A stretch of DNA of 64,000 bases, taken from contig JACCGJ010000654.1 of assembly GCA_013407085.1 (NCBI GenBank), positions 9,539-73,538 of the forward strand, given 5' to 3'. The first letter of the stretch is position 1; each line of letters opens with the position of its first letter. Position numbers and translations under genes: made by a program. A model generated the notes under the pieces. It searched no databases. It was not told the origin of the DNA and worked only from the letters and a program-made list of their open reading frames with translations. Shown piece after piece: positions 30,819-44,300 of this stretch. Origin of the DNA: Atriophallophorus winterbourni (lineage: Eukaryota > Platyhelminthes > Trematoda > Plagiorchiida > Microphallidae).

Positions 30819-32348
30819 ATGATTTGCTGCAAGAAAAAGCCGAAGCCAGAATCTCGTACAATACTTGTACGAGAACTTTTCGGACTAATCGACAACCAAC
30901 ATATGGAACATTTTTGCTCGAATGCTATCATTTCTTCCAGATACACGTGGCTGAATTTTTTCCCCAAAAACTTGTTTGAACAATTCCACAATTTGGCTAA
31001 TGTGTTTTTCACCGTGATTGCTGTCATGTACATGTTTGCTGATTCCTCTACCAGTATTTGGGCAAACCTCGGACCACTTATAGCAATACTTTTTATCACC
31101 ATGTGTAAAGATGGCGTCGAGGATATTTTGCGACATCGGCGCGACCGAAAAATCAATAAAGCCACATATCAAGTTCTGCAGGTTGATCACTTGGACAACC
31201 GAATCTATTGGCTGACAAAGGAAGCGATGAAGATCAGTGTTGGCGATATTGTGTTTTGTGAGCGAAATCGGACGTTTCCATGTGATCTAGTGGTTTTGGC
31301 GTCAAGTGATTCCACCACACAACTGAATGTCACCACAATGAATCTGGATGGTGAATCGAATTTGAAAAAATACTTTTCTGTTCCCAAAACTCAACAGGCT
31401 TATCACGCATATTCTCCCGATAATCTAAATCAAACCAATTCGGCTGAATTCCTAAAGAAGTCTGTCCAAGAGTTGTACGTCTCAATCAATTGCCAAAACC
31501 CAACTGCTGATCTGACCAAATTTGAAGGTAGATTATCGACCACATTGGATTCAAATGTGCCGCTAAAATTCGAAAATCTTGTCCTTCGCGGAGCGAAATT
31601 GTGTAATACCGATTTTATCATCGGTATTGCTGTCTACACTGGGAAGGATACCAAATTATCGCTGAATGGGAAACAATCACAAAGGAAATACAGTTCAAGG
31701 GAATCTCGTTCAAATGTGATTCTACTTTGCTTCATCTTAACCATGGTGTCTCTAGCTCTCATCTTTACAATCGTTTTCACTGTTTTAACTTCCCGACGAA
31801 ATGCGGTTATGTGGTATATACCGGTATCCAACCTAACCTCCTGGCAATTTGTGCAAAACCTCTTCCGTTTTATATTCTTTTTAAACTACCTGATCCCCAT
31901 TTCGATTATCATTACCATTGAATTCCAGCAACTTTTGATTGCTGCACTAATCTCACAGGATCTGGGGATGTACTCAGAAGAGGACGATTTGTGCGCTAAG
32001 GCGAACAATTCCCAGCTCGCTGACGAGTTGGGGCAAGTGGAATTTTTGTTCAGTGATAAAACCGGGACACTGACGCAGAACTTGATGAATCTACGTCAAT
32101 GTGCATTGCTTGAAAATGACCGGGTCTATCGATTTTTACCTGAAAATAGTGCCGTGGAACTGAGTGACGAGTCATTGAATCGTGATAAAGTGGCAAATTA
32201 TTGCAATCCCGATTCGAGTGCGGAATTCCTACAATACTTGATCGTCTCGTGTTTGTGTCATACGGTGGACGTAGCGATTGATGACCATTCTAGTCAGGAG
32301 AAACACACACCTGATTTGACAAACCCCAATTGTAAATATCCGTATGAA
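30819..32348 (+). CDS. P4-ATPase exon 1
   Basis: 510 codons from ATG to donor GTGAGT (phase 0). Covers M1-M4, the actuator domain (LDGES at 177-180), IPISI in M4 and the phosphorylation site D413. An unusually long single exon for a gene whose other exons are 269-474 bases. Confidence 0.95.
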
Positions 32349-35300
32349 GTGAGTTCCTAATAATTTGTATTACATGTGAACGTTTGATAGATTTAGTGTT
32401 CTGAACCAGAGTCACAGAGACGCTGATGCATTTTCTGTAATATTGAGTAAAACTAGAGATAGATTGTTGTGTTTACCTTCTAAAATAATCGATAATAAGG
32501 TTGACCCGGTCAAAAGGGGCCATGTCATAGCCCTCGAATTCCGTCACACATTGTTTTTGGCCTCCTTAGGTCACAATTGCTTTTGGAATAACTAAACAGT
32601 CCGATTCGGGAGTAACAATCTCTCTCGCAGCGCTGGCAACGATAGTCATAACTCGGTTGTATTGCATCAGTTGCACGCCGGCGGCGTGATCTGCGTTCAG
32701 CAGCCAAGAGCTTTATCTGCTCCTCGTCACACATTAATATCTGATTATATATCGGAACCACAAAACATTTAACTTTTAGTTTGATCTCTTAGTGTAAATA
32801 AGAGATGTTGTTATCCCGCAATTGTGTACTCTGTACTGTGCTCGCAGTTGAGATCGCAAGTGAACTCAGAACTCAAAAAAATTTATGGTAGAAAAAGCAG
32901 TAAGCGTAACAATAACCATAGGATGACAAGGTATATGGAATATATAATATAAAAAATATAAAATATCTCAAAAATTAATAGGGACAGTCACATACCGCAT
33001 GGTTAGTCATAAACTCGTTGAGTTTGGAAGCAAAAACCTCAACAGATTCTGAGCGTGTGATTTCTTCAGGCAGATAGTTCCAAGTGAAACAAATTCTTAC
33101 CGAGAAAAAATTACGACGTATATCCAATCGAGAATGCGGAATGCTTAAGGCCTTTGAATGTGTTCGTGTTCGAGTAAGGCCATCGGTACTTTGTACAGAG
33201 AACCCTGGTAGATCCGTGGATTAAAGCTAAAACATCGTCCATGAAGCCAACTACACTGAAGGGACACAAATTTAAACTAAGCTCTTGTGAATTTATTGAT
33301 TTGATCCCTCCCCTAAATCAAATTAGCTAGAGCGGTCATTTTGTGCCTTGTTTTGTATGGTACATTATTTTACACACAAAATTTCGTCGTAAATAACCCT
33401 TTCATTCCACGTTTAGAGTGATAGATTTATAGAATACATACTGTCAGAACGTAGCGTGCTCAGTGAGAAAGAAATTATTGTTGAATTATTAATTTTTTTC
33501 TTATCCAATTGTTGCTTTTTGCCCGTGAAATTCTGCCGGACGGGTTTGAGCGAATAATTTCATTCGATTAGTGGTTACGTCACTTTGCTTAAAACTCGCC
33601 TGCGTTCGATCAATTAATAGCGGAGAACTTTGTGCAGCGCTCGGTTGTAACATTAACGGTCATCCCACATTGCTAATTAGTAACAATTTGTTTCAATTGC
33701 TTAATACATAATGGACCTACGCAAATTTTCTCACAGCCTTGATTTTGCTTCACAACACTCGGTGTAGTATATACTCAAGCGTATAATTACGATATCGCGG
33801 CAAGATTTACAACAAGAGCATAAGTTGCGTTTGCTAAAAGATTTCTCAGATCATAATCTACCCCTACAAATCTGGGTCGGCTCGTACCTACCTTTCATCG
33901 CATTTAAAACCATGTGGAAGATTGTTCAAGGCATGAAAAACGAGATCTAATTGTCCTTACCTGATGAGTGCAAACTGCACGAAACTATGGATTTTCTATT
34001 CCCCAAAAGTGCCTTTTTCCCCAAACTATTTGCCGAATTTCAAGCAGGGTTTTTTATACATCCCTTTTCATACAGCGTTCGCCTAAAACCTTATTTGACC
34101 TTTGACCCCAGTTTGTATTTATCTTGCCTAGCAATCGTTGAATATAAATCTAAAAGTGCTAACGCAACGAGGCACTCCAAGGGTGAATAGGTTTCCCAGC
34201 AGAAATCATTCATTTTGCTTCGTGCTGTTATACGAGATACAAGAAGCAAATTCGCCCTCATGATCTGCGCTGCACTCATCACCCAGATGAGAATCCCTCA
34301 CAGAAATTGATCAATAAGCGCCACTATAACAACCATCCCCAAAATAAGCTTTTAACCAATCACAATTGAATTCATCTTCCACATCAGCAGTAATGAATCT
34401 TCAAGAGATGGTCTTGAAATTCCGATTCATGTTGTCAACGGTTAAACAACAGCAAGTTGTGAATTGATTGGAATATATTTGGGACCGATCGGCTATTCAA
34501 AGTGCAAAGAAAATCCTTTTTGCAATCGGTCATGCCTACGCGACGTTATACCCTTTAAGCTTACTATAGGCTGTTTAGCAGTAAGGCCAAATAAGTGGTG
34601 GTAGGTTGACTACTACTTAACCATGTTCCCTGTCCTGACTATCACCCTTGGTCTGATGAAGCTTCTGTGTCAGAAGTGAAACGTTACCCGAAACCTGTTT
34701 AACCCGATTGCACTCCATCTCCCTATAAGCGTATAAAACCACTTGTATATTTCTTAAGGATACTTTGTTTACGCTAATTGGTTACTAACGTCTAGACGAA
34801 TTTTATATGCGTTTCAGTGTCCTGATGAATTTATTTGAATGTTTCCCTCATATTTTGAGTTTTGAAATCGGTGGCAGTGTTCCTGTCAAATTAATCTAAG
34901 TTTTTTCGTGCCTTTGGGTTAGATAAACCGATATTTTGTCCGTGTTCTGCTGAAAAACAAAATGTCAAATTTGTGTAAAGCAATGTGTTGCTCACATCCC
35001 TCGCAAGTGTACGTGTAAGAGATTTGAGCAACACATTGCTTTGTTCAAAGTTGTGTAGTTTCACATGATAATCAGGTGACACTCTCTTTCTTTGTTACTC
35101 GATACTGTTTAATTTATATTCTTCTGATTTTCGGCGTCATCACAGTTTTAGTTGTGAAACACTAGGAGCACGTTTTTAGGGTGGTGGATGGTTATTACAA
35201 TTGACATTTTTGACATCAGAACCTGTCAATGACAGGATTCTATCAAGAAAGTAATGGAGGGAAGTTGAAACTGATTACAAATATCCATTTATTGGAGTGC

Positions 35301-38300
35301 AAGTAGGCAAGCATCCTAAATGTAAGCGATAAAGTTGCGAACAAAAAGATACAAAAAGATCAGCCAATTGCATTAGAATTTGATTTTTGCTAATGATTTA
35401 GAAATGCAACTTTTTGTAGCAGTCCGCACATTGTCAAGTATCATTGAGCATACACTAATGAGACTTGTAAAATTAGCTCATCAGATTCATCATCTACATC
35501 ATTTCCTCATGGACAGCATTACACCGGTAGCAAGTACCAAGTACTGAAGTGCCATACAATTATAGAAAAATAATATTCTAACGGGTAGGAAAGCGCGGGT
35601 CTTATGCAGCTTTGGAATCAATAGAAGAGTAAGCCCAAACAGACTGGGATGAGGTGCCTCCACCCCGGATGAATCATGCATTCAATCAAGTTTCGTGAGC
35701 GAGTAGAGCGATATCAGCACCACAGTTTTCTTTCAGCTTTCACCGTTATACATTATAACCAGCTTTCCTTTTCAATTCACTTGACAACATACAAGAATGT
35801 GCATAGTACAAGACCACCACTAAACACGGGACATTATTTGCTATAATTAGCAAGCATCTTTGATTCTAAAATTTCGCGTTGAGTCTGATATTAGTGGTTA
35901 GTTCAACAGCGCCTAACCTGACAATGGATCTAATCAATTAACGAGGACTCGGCAATATATTAACAACCGCCTGTCCTGAAATGGCAGTTACAGAATCATC
36001 GAAGCAGCGCAAAAAGGTATCGATTCGAATGGTTTGTGGTAGTAAGTTTTGTAATAATAGACGAATCATATAAGCGCGTTCCTGATAGACAGGAAACATC
36101 AATGGATAGACTATCTAAGCTAAGTGTCAATACCGCTTGGTGGCCTAGCTGTCTGAGGGTTATGATATTCAGAGCTCCGATGCAAGCACAGGTTCGTTAT
36201 TTCGAAAGCTGATCTGTAAATTCGAGAACAGAAGATGTCCCAGCATGTTCAGCACGGTCATTTATAAGGCTGAGGTTGATAGAAGGAGTGTTGTTAAGAG
36301 TGGAATGAGAAATGTCATGGAACAGTTTGAGGAGTGGGGCCATCAGTAGCTTGTTTTCGCTTACCCTGATGTATGCAGCATGTGAGTCATTCCCTCGTCA
36401 CCGGCACCGGTAAGCGCTGATGGCATGTGAGTCGCGTCACATGAAAATTTTCTGTAGATAGCATGCTTTGTAGCGTATTGATAATTACTCATGTTTATAT
36501 CACTTCACGGCTTTACATATTAAAACGCTGATGCTAGCCAGTTCCATGTAATCGATAACGTGATTACTGTATGCTATGAACCCATGATCTTCCAGGTTTG
36601 CTTGTAATGTAACTAGGGTATCAAAATTTTACGCCGTTGCTGGGTCGATACCATTTCTCTGAAATTTCTTGTTCTCTTTCTTTCTAGGCTTCATTAATAT
36701 TTTACCACACATATTTAACAAAATGCGTGTCATTCTACACAACAGTTAGTTCTCTGACACACTGCGTGGATGTGCGAACGTGCAGTACTTTTGTGCTGCA
36801 TAGCTAACATCGTGGTATATTGATATGCAACTGGTACTGAGCTGCAGAGGCAAACACGCTAATGGCTGACTGCCATTTCCTCTCTCTCTCTTATCTATCT
36901 AGATCCGGAAAACACGACAGTATCTTAGTTCAGATGCAGTTTATGACCATCTGGCACTAAGCATGCATTCAGATGTTGTGTACTCACTGCGATACACACG
37001 GTTCAAAGTATATCTAGGTGCTTACTGGACTAAAAAGCATCAAGCTTAACAATAACCATAGCATGGCAAAAATTAAAATGTAAGATATGTAACTCGTTTA
37101 ATTTCATTTTAAAGTCCTGCAAGCTAGTGGAGTGAGCAATGGGAGAAGGTAAACTGTTCCTCGTATCCCTTCGCGCGTAACGGATGGTTTGGGGTATGGA
37201 ATATTTCGTAAAGTAGGATAAGTTCTCCGCTGGTTCGTCGATAGGAAGAGTCAAACAAATTCCGGTGCGCTATCCTTTCTTCGTAAGGCCGAGAACTAGT
37301 TTCGTTGAGCGGTGTATAAGTTTTACATCTTCCTTGAGCCCGGGAGCCCATTACTGCACCTCGTATTCCGTGACTGGTCTCAGGTATGTATTCGTGGTCC
37401 GAGGGATAATCTCGGGCAAAATTATCCCAAATACCCGTTTGAGTAGATTGATGACAAGTGATTCGTTCGCTTTAATATTAATTTGAAGTAAGGTTTTTAA
37501 GCCGCAGCAAATCCAGACCCCAAAATATTGATATGCTCCAGCTTAAAACCCTCACTTCAAACTAACACTGCCTGTCAATGGTATCTATTCACATCGTGAA
37601 ACGTTTAGGTCATCTTGCGAATGTTAAAAGCGTTAATGCTTACTCCTCATAATCAACAGGCAAGTTCTCCGGACGAGAAAGCCCTTGTGGAAGCGGCCGC
37701 ACAAGTGGGAGTGCACTTTGCCGGCACCCATCCGGCGGAAAATGGTACCAGCGCAAAGATATACACAATCGAATACTGGCGGCGTGACGAAAGTGGTTCG
37801 GAGAGGCTGACAAGTCAGCAGGAGTACCAAGTGGATGCGATTCTAGAATTCGACTCCACGCGTAAACGAATGACCGTGATGGTCAAGTATCCCGATGGGT
37901 CCTATCATATTCACAGCAAAGGAGCGGAGACAAGTATTTTGGCACCAGAGGTAAGCGATTTGAACATCGTGTTAATATATCAGTCTTTGACGTTGTTTTA
38001 ACTGGATTGTATTTACCTTACGAACATTCCGCCATTCATTGAATGTTGCTGCAGTAAGCTCCTCAATCTCTATACAATATTTGGAATATCCGTGTTTACG
38101 CATATACTCCCATTGAAGAAATTGACATTCTTTGTATTTGGCTCTATGCTGGGCCATCATTCTGTTAAATCATATGATCAACATGTATTTTGAAAACTCG
38201 TATGACCATGACAGTAAAGTGGCTCCATAATTTGTGTTCGTATTTTGACTAGTATCTGTTTTAACTGGATTCCTCATACGATTTTGAAAACATTATTAAA

Positions 38301-41300
38301 AGCGCCAAACTTGGTTTGCTTTAAAAATAATCACAAGTCGTTTGCTTCGAAGGATACAACACTCCAGATCAACTTAAGCAACTTTCGTTTTAACGTTTAT
38401 TTCTAACTCGACGATTGAGTGTTATGGAACTCGTGGGTGCGACGGAAAATGCGGCTACCCCGCTCAGTGGTCACGAGGGCACAAAACCTCATAACATGCG
38501 CTTTGCAATCGGTGCGTCCAAGTCGAACGGCTACCGCGGTTTTACGTTTTGTGTTATCGCCAGTATGCAACTAAAATTGAATAATTACAGTACATTAAAA
38601 ATGAAAATTACAAATATTGAGCCGGTTAATATGGCGCTGGTCTGACATTTACCGTCGAGCATCATATCAAGCTGTCTAGATCGAATCATTTGAGGAGCAG
38701 ACATAATCATTTAGCGTGTTTAGTTTGAGCTTTGAACTGCATTTCATTTTATGGTTGAGTCTGATATTTTGCAGAACGGTTTGGCAAATTTAAATAGAAA
38801 TTCAAGGTCAATGATAACATGAACTCTACTCTACGAGTTTGTGGTTAAGTGCTGCTTAAAAGCAGTATCAGTATCAGTATCACAGGGCGATAGTCGACCA
38901 AGTCGAAACGAGTGCCCAGATTCTTTCGGAGGTGTGCTTGAAAACACCCACCACTACCAGGATTGATTCGTAAGTAACACAGGCGTGTGTAACTGTGAAC
39001 GGGAGATGGCAGATGTCTCATCACCGAAAGGTGAGAGAGTTATGCATGTTGCATTTCCAATCGAATGAAAAGACGATGGACAGCAGTTTATTTACACAAA
39101 TGCGAAAAAATGAAAAAAGAAACTCTTTTTTGTGTTTCAAAAATTTTTTCGAATATTTTTGTTTTTTTATCATAAAAATGAGGGATTTAGTCTTAAGGGT
39201 AATGCTCCGGGAAGAGCTCCTGCCACCGTTCGTCCAGCCCATGTTTGAACGCAATTACTGAAGTTGCCAAGATTAGTTCTGCGGAAAGTGAGTTCCACGC
39301 GTTCACTATACGGATGCTAAAGAAGTGCGTTCTGGATTCGAGCCTGGTGTGCTGTTTACTTAGCTTAAAACTGTGCCCTCGTGTACCAAACAAAGGAGAG
39401 AACCGAAAGAAGTCATCGAATTCTAAACAACTTAGTCCTTTGACAACCTTAAAGGTCTCTATAAGATCCCCCCTAAGTTGCCTCCTCCTAAGTGAGAAAA
39501 GTCCTAGTGCTAATAGGCGATTTTCATAATTGGTGTGTGCTAACCCCTCGATCATACGAGTGGCCAGCTTCTGTACCTTTTCTAGCTTCACTATATCCTT
39601 CTGGTAATACGGCTTCCAAGCCTGGATACAGTATTCTAAATGTGGCCTTACTATTGCCTTGTAGAGGGGCAATAGCACCTCAGCTTTTCTGCAAGTGAGG
39701 GCTGAACGTAGTCGAAAGAGTTCCCTCCTGGCCCTTTGAGCTGCAGCAGCACATTGGTCATCCCACTTAAAGTTTGCGGAGACTACGATTCCTAGGTCCT
39801 TAGTAGACTTTACCCTACGGAACTCCGTGTGAGCTGAGGGCGTAGACACAATCATGTTGCCTGCTAGTGTAGAGAGCAAGTGACTCTTATCTAGGTTAAG
39901 GGGAAGGTCCCACTTACCCGCCCATGCTGTTACAGCTTCCACATCACTTATCAGATCGGATTTATCCGACCTACCGACAATCTTAACGTCGTCAGCAAAC
40001 ATATAACAGGGTGAGCGCAGTTGGTTGGCTAGATCATCAATGAAGATGAGGAACAGCAACGGCCCCAAGACTGAGCCCTGGGGAACCCCACTCGTTACAT
40101 GCGCACTTGCGGAGTAAGTATCATCTACCCTGACAGTAAAGGAACGGTCGCTAAGGAATGCTCGAATCCAGCTCAAAAGGTTCCCTGATACTCCTATGGC
40201 TGAGAGTTTGAGAAGCAAGAGCCTATGGTTGACTGAATCAAAAGCCTTACTAAAGTCAAGATAGAAGACTTCTACAGCTATACCATCATCCATCCTCTTA
40301 GTAACCTCGTTAAGAAAGCTCAACAAATTTGTCAGACATGACCTACCTTTTAGGAAGCCGTGTTGTGCGCCATTCAAAAGAGTGTTTGGTTAGATATCCA
40401 CATATTTTATCGCGGATCAATCTTTTCATAACCTTACATAGTACACTAGTGAGGCTAACCGGGCGGTATTTTTGTCAGGAATCCAAACATGAGAGGAAGT
40501 TCAAATTCGCTATTTCTTCTTATCAATATCGTGGACGAAACATTTAGCCACTTCTGATAACGTTTTACAAGTATTTGATCCAACGTGCGTATAAGACGCG
40601 ATTTGACTTTGGTGTTAATTATTATTCGTTACAATTGAATCGTAATGGGCCATGATTTACCGTGTGTAAATCTTGGGTCTTCTTCAGAGTCCATTGAGCA
40701 CAATATTTTTTTCCGATTTCATCAATAATAATTTCATTCTTGGCAAAGTATATTTCGAATCAATAACCAAGTCTGCCTTCACTACATTCCTGATCAGCGC
40801 TTAAATAACGGGACTCCGAATGGCACCACTCGCATAGCGGAATTTTAATAAAAGTATTTTATTATCGAATTCATTGAAAGCGCTTTTTCTCGTGTCAATT
40901 TGCTTATGGCTCTACTATCTTCTTAACATAAAAATTCGATTAGGAGTGCGCCTATCGATAAACAGCAACGCGTGATTAATGCACAATTTTTGTGGTCTGT
41001 GGTGAATCACCCAAATTATGTTTTTCCCAAAACAAATCAACTTATTTTTTAATCCCGTGTCCTGAAATGAAGATAGTGGGCAATTGAGTTATTTTCATAC
41101 CAAATCAATTAATCGGAACTTGTTTCCATTTTGTGCTACTTGCAATCCTTCATTCCTTGCCTGATCTTTTATTTTCAAATATTCTTCGAATCACGTGATG
41201 TGTAATCGATGACGTCATGCACGCAATCACGTGCCAAAATCGTGTGTCACTGCTGCATTATGTACATTCATGTTAAAACTTCATTTGACGGTAAAACACA

Positions 41301-44300
41301 ATCTTCGACTGTCATTTCGTTGTAATTCAATCTTTGTTACAAGTTTACATTTGTAAACGAATCGATTCAACCAACAAGGTTGACTACATTCCAGCTAGAT
41401 TGCTCACGTGTTCTTCATACAACTTCTCACTCACTATGTATCATAAAATTAGTGAATATGATGGTACAATAATAATAATAATATGGTAAAACTTATCAAC
41501 TGCAAGGTGCGTATGATCAATGCCATGAAGTCTTATGACATTTAGAGCTCAGACATGCTACATTCCTTGGTGGCGTCACATTGTACTCAATGCATAATCA
41601 TTTTACTGTTGCTTCGTCGATCGACGGTAGTATTCACGTTACCGTAGTCGGGTGCCATTGTACCTTTTTGTGGTGCAAGTGTACCCACAGAATTTTGACC
41701 TGATCGTATTTTGTCGGCGTTGCATTGTTTGATAAAAGTCACACAAATGAAAGTCGACTATTATTCAGTGAAGGTACTCCAGGCTATTATCAAATGGGTA
41801 TGCCCGCATTTCTTAGCTTTGATGTACTTAAACCTTAAGGGATTTTGTGTGATATGTCAAAAAATTACTCTTAGCGTATGGTGATGGTGTTGTGGTTAAT
41901 TAAAAAAGAGGATTAGAGGAATAAAGGAGTTTTTTGTAAACGCGAACACTCTATAGCACCGCCGGATCACGGTATAAATGAAAATGTGGAAAATAACGGT
42001 TTATAACGAGTGTATCAAATGTAGAGCTTGCATATGTAGATCCAATTTTCCTTTAAATATAGCCATCCACGGAAGTCTGCATTCATGAGGAGGTAGGGAA
42101 TTCCAGAAAAAATTAACATGCACAGAGAAAATGAGATGTCGGCATTCAATACGTGAAGTTGGGATTTGTAGGGATAGAGTATGCCCGCGTGTCACTTTTA
42201 AGATTCAAGATTTGTGGTTGAAAAAGCAATTAACTTTACAACAAACGCAGAGTCGAAGTATAGGTACAAATGTATATATAAGAATAAATAAAATTAATGG
42301 GACCCATGACTGGGAAAGTTTATAAATATTTGGGTACAAAATCAGGGTTAGCTCTCATATAGTCGTCATGTTTCGATTTAAACATACAGCGAAACTGTTG
42401 TAGTTTACCAAATTGGCAGGTTGGGAATTCCAAACAAAACACACACACGCACCGAATAAAAATACATGTGGCAGTTCCGTTTGGAGTGTGGTATTTCCAG
42501 CATATAACCATGCCCTCAGATGTTGCTAGAAGTTCGAAGTTGGACTAAACTGTTGTAGTCATAAACTGTTAGTTGTGAACCTCGTGAATCAGTATGATAA
42601 AAAGAGTCAGAAATTGTGCAGTTTCAAGGAAACAATTTCCCTATTGCGTTGCGCCATATCGTTGATGAATAATTTTGGTACACTCTAAAGTGATGTGCTG
42701 CTCACATTCCCAGAAATTACACTCCATAAGCGCCTCGGTTGCTTGACCACGAATCACTATGTGATTCAGTGTTTGAACATCGTGGTTCGTTGTACGAACC
42801 CTATGCAACAGTGGCATTGAAGTATAAACTTGTTTGTTATGCTCTGTTTGTATGCTGCAATTGGATAAAAGATGGCGTTAAACTTCAGTAATTTACTTAA
42901 ATCACGTTGTCTTCAAAAATGCCTGTTTGCGTGCATTTCCATCGCACACTACGATCGGTTTCGTGCTATTTGCACTCATCAGGTACGGACAGAAAGATCA
43001 GGATCCGCATGCGCTTGAAAGAGTGGAAGAATGGTAAACAAGTTTCGCTTGTATGCCACTGTTGGATAAATTTGGCACGACCAACCTCATCAGCATATTT
43101 TTCAGCCGACGACGTAAAGCTGTTTCGTGTTCATTGCATTCAGCCTTAACCGATCGACCATTCACAAACACACACACACACATATATATATATATACCGT
43201 TTTATTGATTGCTGGTGAGAATACATACGAGATATTGATCCGCATGCTGGTTAATAAAATCAACCCAGTTTAACCCTTTCATCCATCTTTCCGCGTTCTC
43301 ACCCCCCAGGTCAGTAGTCCGCACTCGGGTCACGCGCAGACGCTGGCAATCAAGCACGTGACAGATTTCGCATTGCAGGGACTTCGCACTCTGGTATTCG
43401 CTTCTCGTCAGGTCACCGAGGAACAATATCAAACGCTATTAAAGTCTCTAGACGACGCGGTTGGTACATTGGGCGCGGGACGAGAGCTAGCGATGAAGCA
43501 GGCCTACGCGTGTATTGAGTCTGACCTCACCCCGGTATATGTGACTGGCGTGAAGGATGAGCTTCAACCGGGGGTCAAACGCTGTTTGCAGGAATTAAAA
43601 GCTGCGGGAATACAGGTACGTCGTTGGGTGTGAATAATAAACATCACTTCTTGGAATCTATCATAATGTGTCGCGAACAATGTTATACTTGTAAGGCACT
43701 GTTAATTAAATCGGCACAGTCAACCTTTGAATAACCGAATCACAGAGTGGATAGTCATGGTCAAACGCTCTGATCTATAAAACCGATTAGTTTTAGGGTG
43801 CTTGCTTCCCCGGTATTCACAAACTACGGCCAATTTCTGGTTAGTTGCAGTCAACGGGTGGAGAACTTTAAATCTGGTCAATCAGGCCAGACCTATTGAT
43901 GACCATCAAGTTTTGGTGATGACGAATCATTATAATACTACTAATTACCTTACTGCTATCTATACTGATCTGTTGTGAATATATGCTAATCAAGAGCTTT
44001 CGAACACTAAGCAGCCTTCAGAACAGCCTGCATTGTGAGGTCATCTACAAGCGTGCTTCCAAGCTTCTAGGTATACTGCGACTGATTTTCACAACCTTCT
44101 CGCCTGGAAAGTTGCCCACCATCATGAAAGCCTACTTAATTCCAACCATGGAGCATGCATCACAAGCTTGAACTCCGTGGTTAAAAAGGATATACTATTG
44201 CTTGATAAAATATGCCATCGTGCAACCAAACTCGTAAGAGGTTTCCGGAAACTAACGTACGAGGAACGATAGCAAAAACTGAGACTCCCCACTCCCCTTC

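Noticed and set aside
30803..31831. Minus-strand ORFs across the first flippase exon
   Set aside because: Antisense shadows of the P4-ATPase coding frame, which carries all the motifs.
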